DNA from: Streptomyces swartbergensis
Lineage (GTDB): Bacteria; Actinomycetota; Actinomycetes; Streptomycetales; Streptomycetaceae
Reading direction: 5' to 3'
Assembly: GCF_002148965.1 (NCBI RefSeq)
Contig: NZ_NGFN01000031.1
Location: forward strand, 1 to 41,617
DNA: 41,617 nucleotides
This document shows positions 41,350 through 41,617 of this stretch, piece after piece. The notes beneath the pieces are model-generated. The model was not told where the DNA came from. It made no database searches and saw nothing but the letters and a program-made list of their open reading frames with translations. Positions within the stretch are counted from its first letter, which is position 1. Each line of letters begins with the position of its first letter. A program made the translations under genes and the position numbers.

Positions 41350-41617
41350 CAACGCCTCCCCTTGGGGCGAGCGGCTCTGCGCCCAGATTTGACGTGCACG
41401 AAACCACTGTCAAGGGTCCGCGGGCGCACACGGGGGCGCCTTTGAGCCGACCTGCGCGGGTGCCTCCGGCGGTCTGGCCGTGGCACCCGCTCGCGGGTTG
41501 TGGGTCCGGGCCGCGCGCGGCTGCGGGTGGGTGTCCGCTGAGCTGCGGGCAGTCGCGCCGCTGGGGGCGGCGCCCGCCCCGGGAGAAGCGGCACCCCGCT
41601 CCGCCGGGCTGCGGACC

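Noticed and set aside
41350..41617. Minus-strand open frame at the window end
   Set aside because: Composition is Arg/Pro-rich with no motif, and it overlaps the promoter region of the TetR gene.

Overview
The window is high-GC actinobacterial DNA with the gene content and protein signatures of a Streptomyces chromosome core. From memory, most genes match the S. coelicolor segment around SCO5212-SCO5245 (aroA, sigR-rsrA, the epi-isozizaene pair, nrdABS, dasR-dasABC, wblE, ushX-sigH) in the same relative order, so this is conserved chromosome rather than a mobile island. I saw no transposase, integrase, phage gene, CRISPR array, tRNA or rRNA.

Left part (1-8500): a PLP-dependent deaminase/desulfhydrase, a CPA1 Na+/H+ antiporter, a UBP-type zinc-finger protein, the anti-sigma/sigma pair ushX-sigH (with a BldD-box-like site upstream and an interrupted N-terminal extension), a membrane protein, a diacylglycerol-kinase-type lipid kinase, wblE with a long leader, and a GAF-PAS-HisKA_2 sensor kinase.

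Middle part (8500-19350): a TetR/SDR divergent pair with two matching operators, then the aminosugar regulon. This holds a SIS-domain isomerase/deaminase-like protein divergent from nagB, an XRE/membrane-protein pair, the N,N'-diacetylchitobiose importer and hydrolase dasA-dasB-dasC-dasD, and its GntR regulator dasR. DasR-responsive elements (dre) lie before nagB, dasA and dasR. One further good dre lies at 8837-8852, away from any aminosugar gene.

Next (19480-26871): a DUF3311/SSS symporter pair, a GNAT acetyltransferase, and nrdA-nrdB-nrdS for aerobic class Ia ribonucleotide reductase. The nrd operon is preceded by two NrdR boxes and an adenosylcobalamin riboswitch, so two independent controls act on it. 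Before nrdS is a perfect 13-bp inverted repeat.

Right part (26885-41617): the translationally coupled sesquiterpene cyclase and CYP170A1 (albaflavenone route), peptide deformylase, a TPR protein, two coupled membrane HD-domain proteins, the thiol-stress pair sigR-rsrA with a textbook SigR promoter giving the long SigR isoform, an alpha/beta hydrolase, a SRAP protein, an M50-like membrane protease, aroA-rsgA, and an SMR transporter convergent with a TetR regulator.

Most of the window is known biology. The items I would look at again are the stop codons cutting the sigH N-terminal extension next to a small hairpin repeat, a relative of that repeat lying in frame inside nrdA, the orphan dre, the tandem repeats before the sensor kinase, and several unreported-looking operator palindromes.
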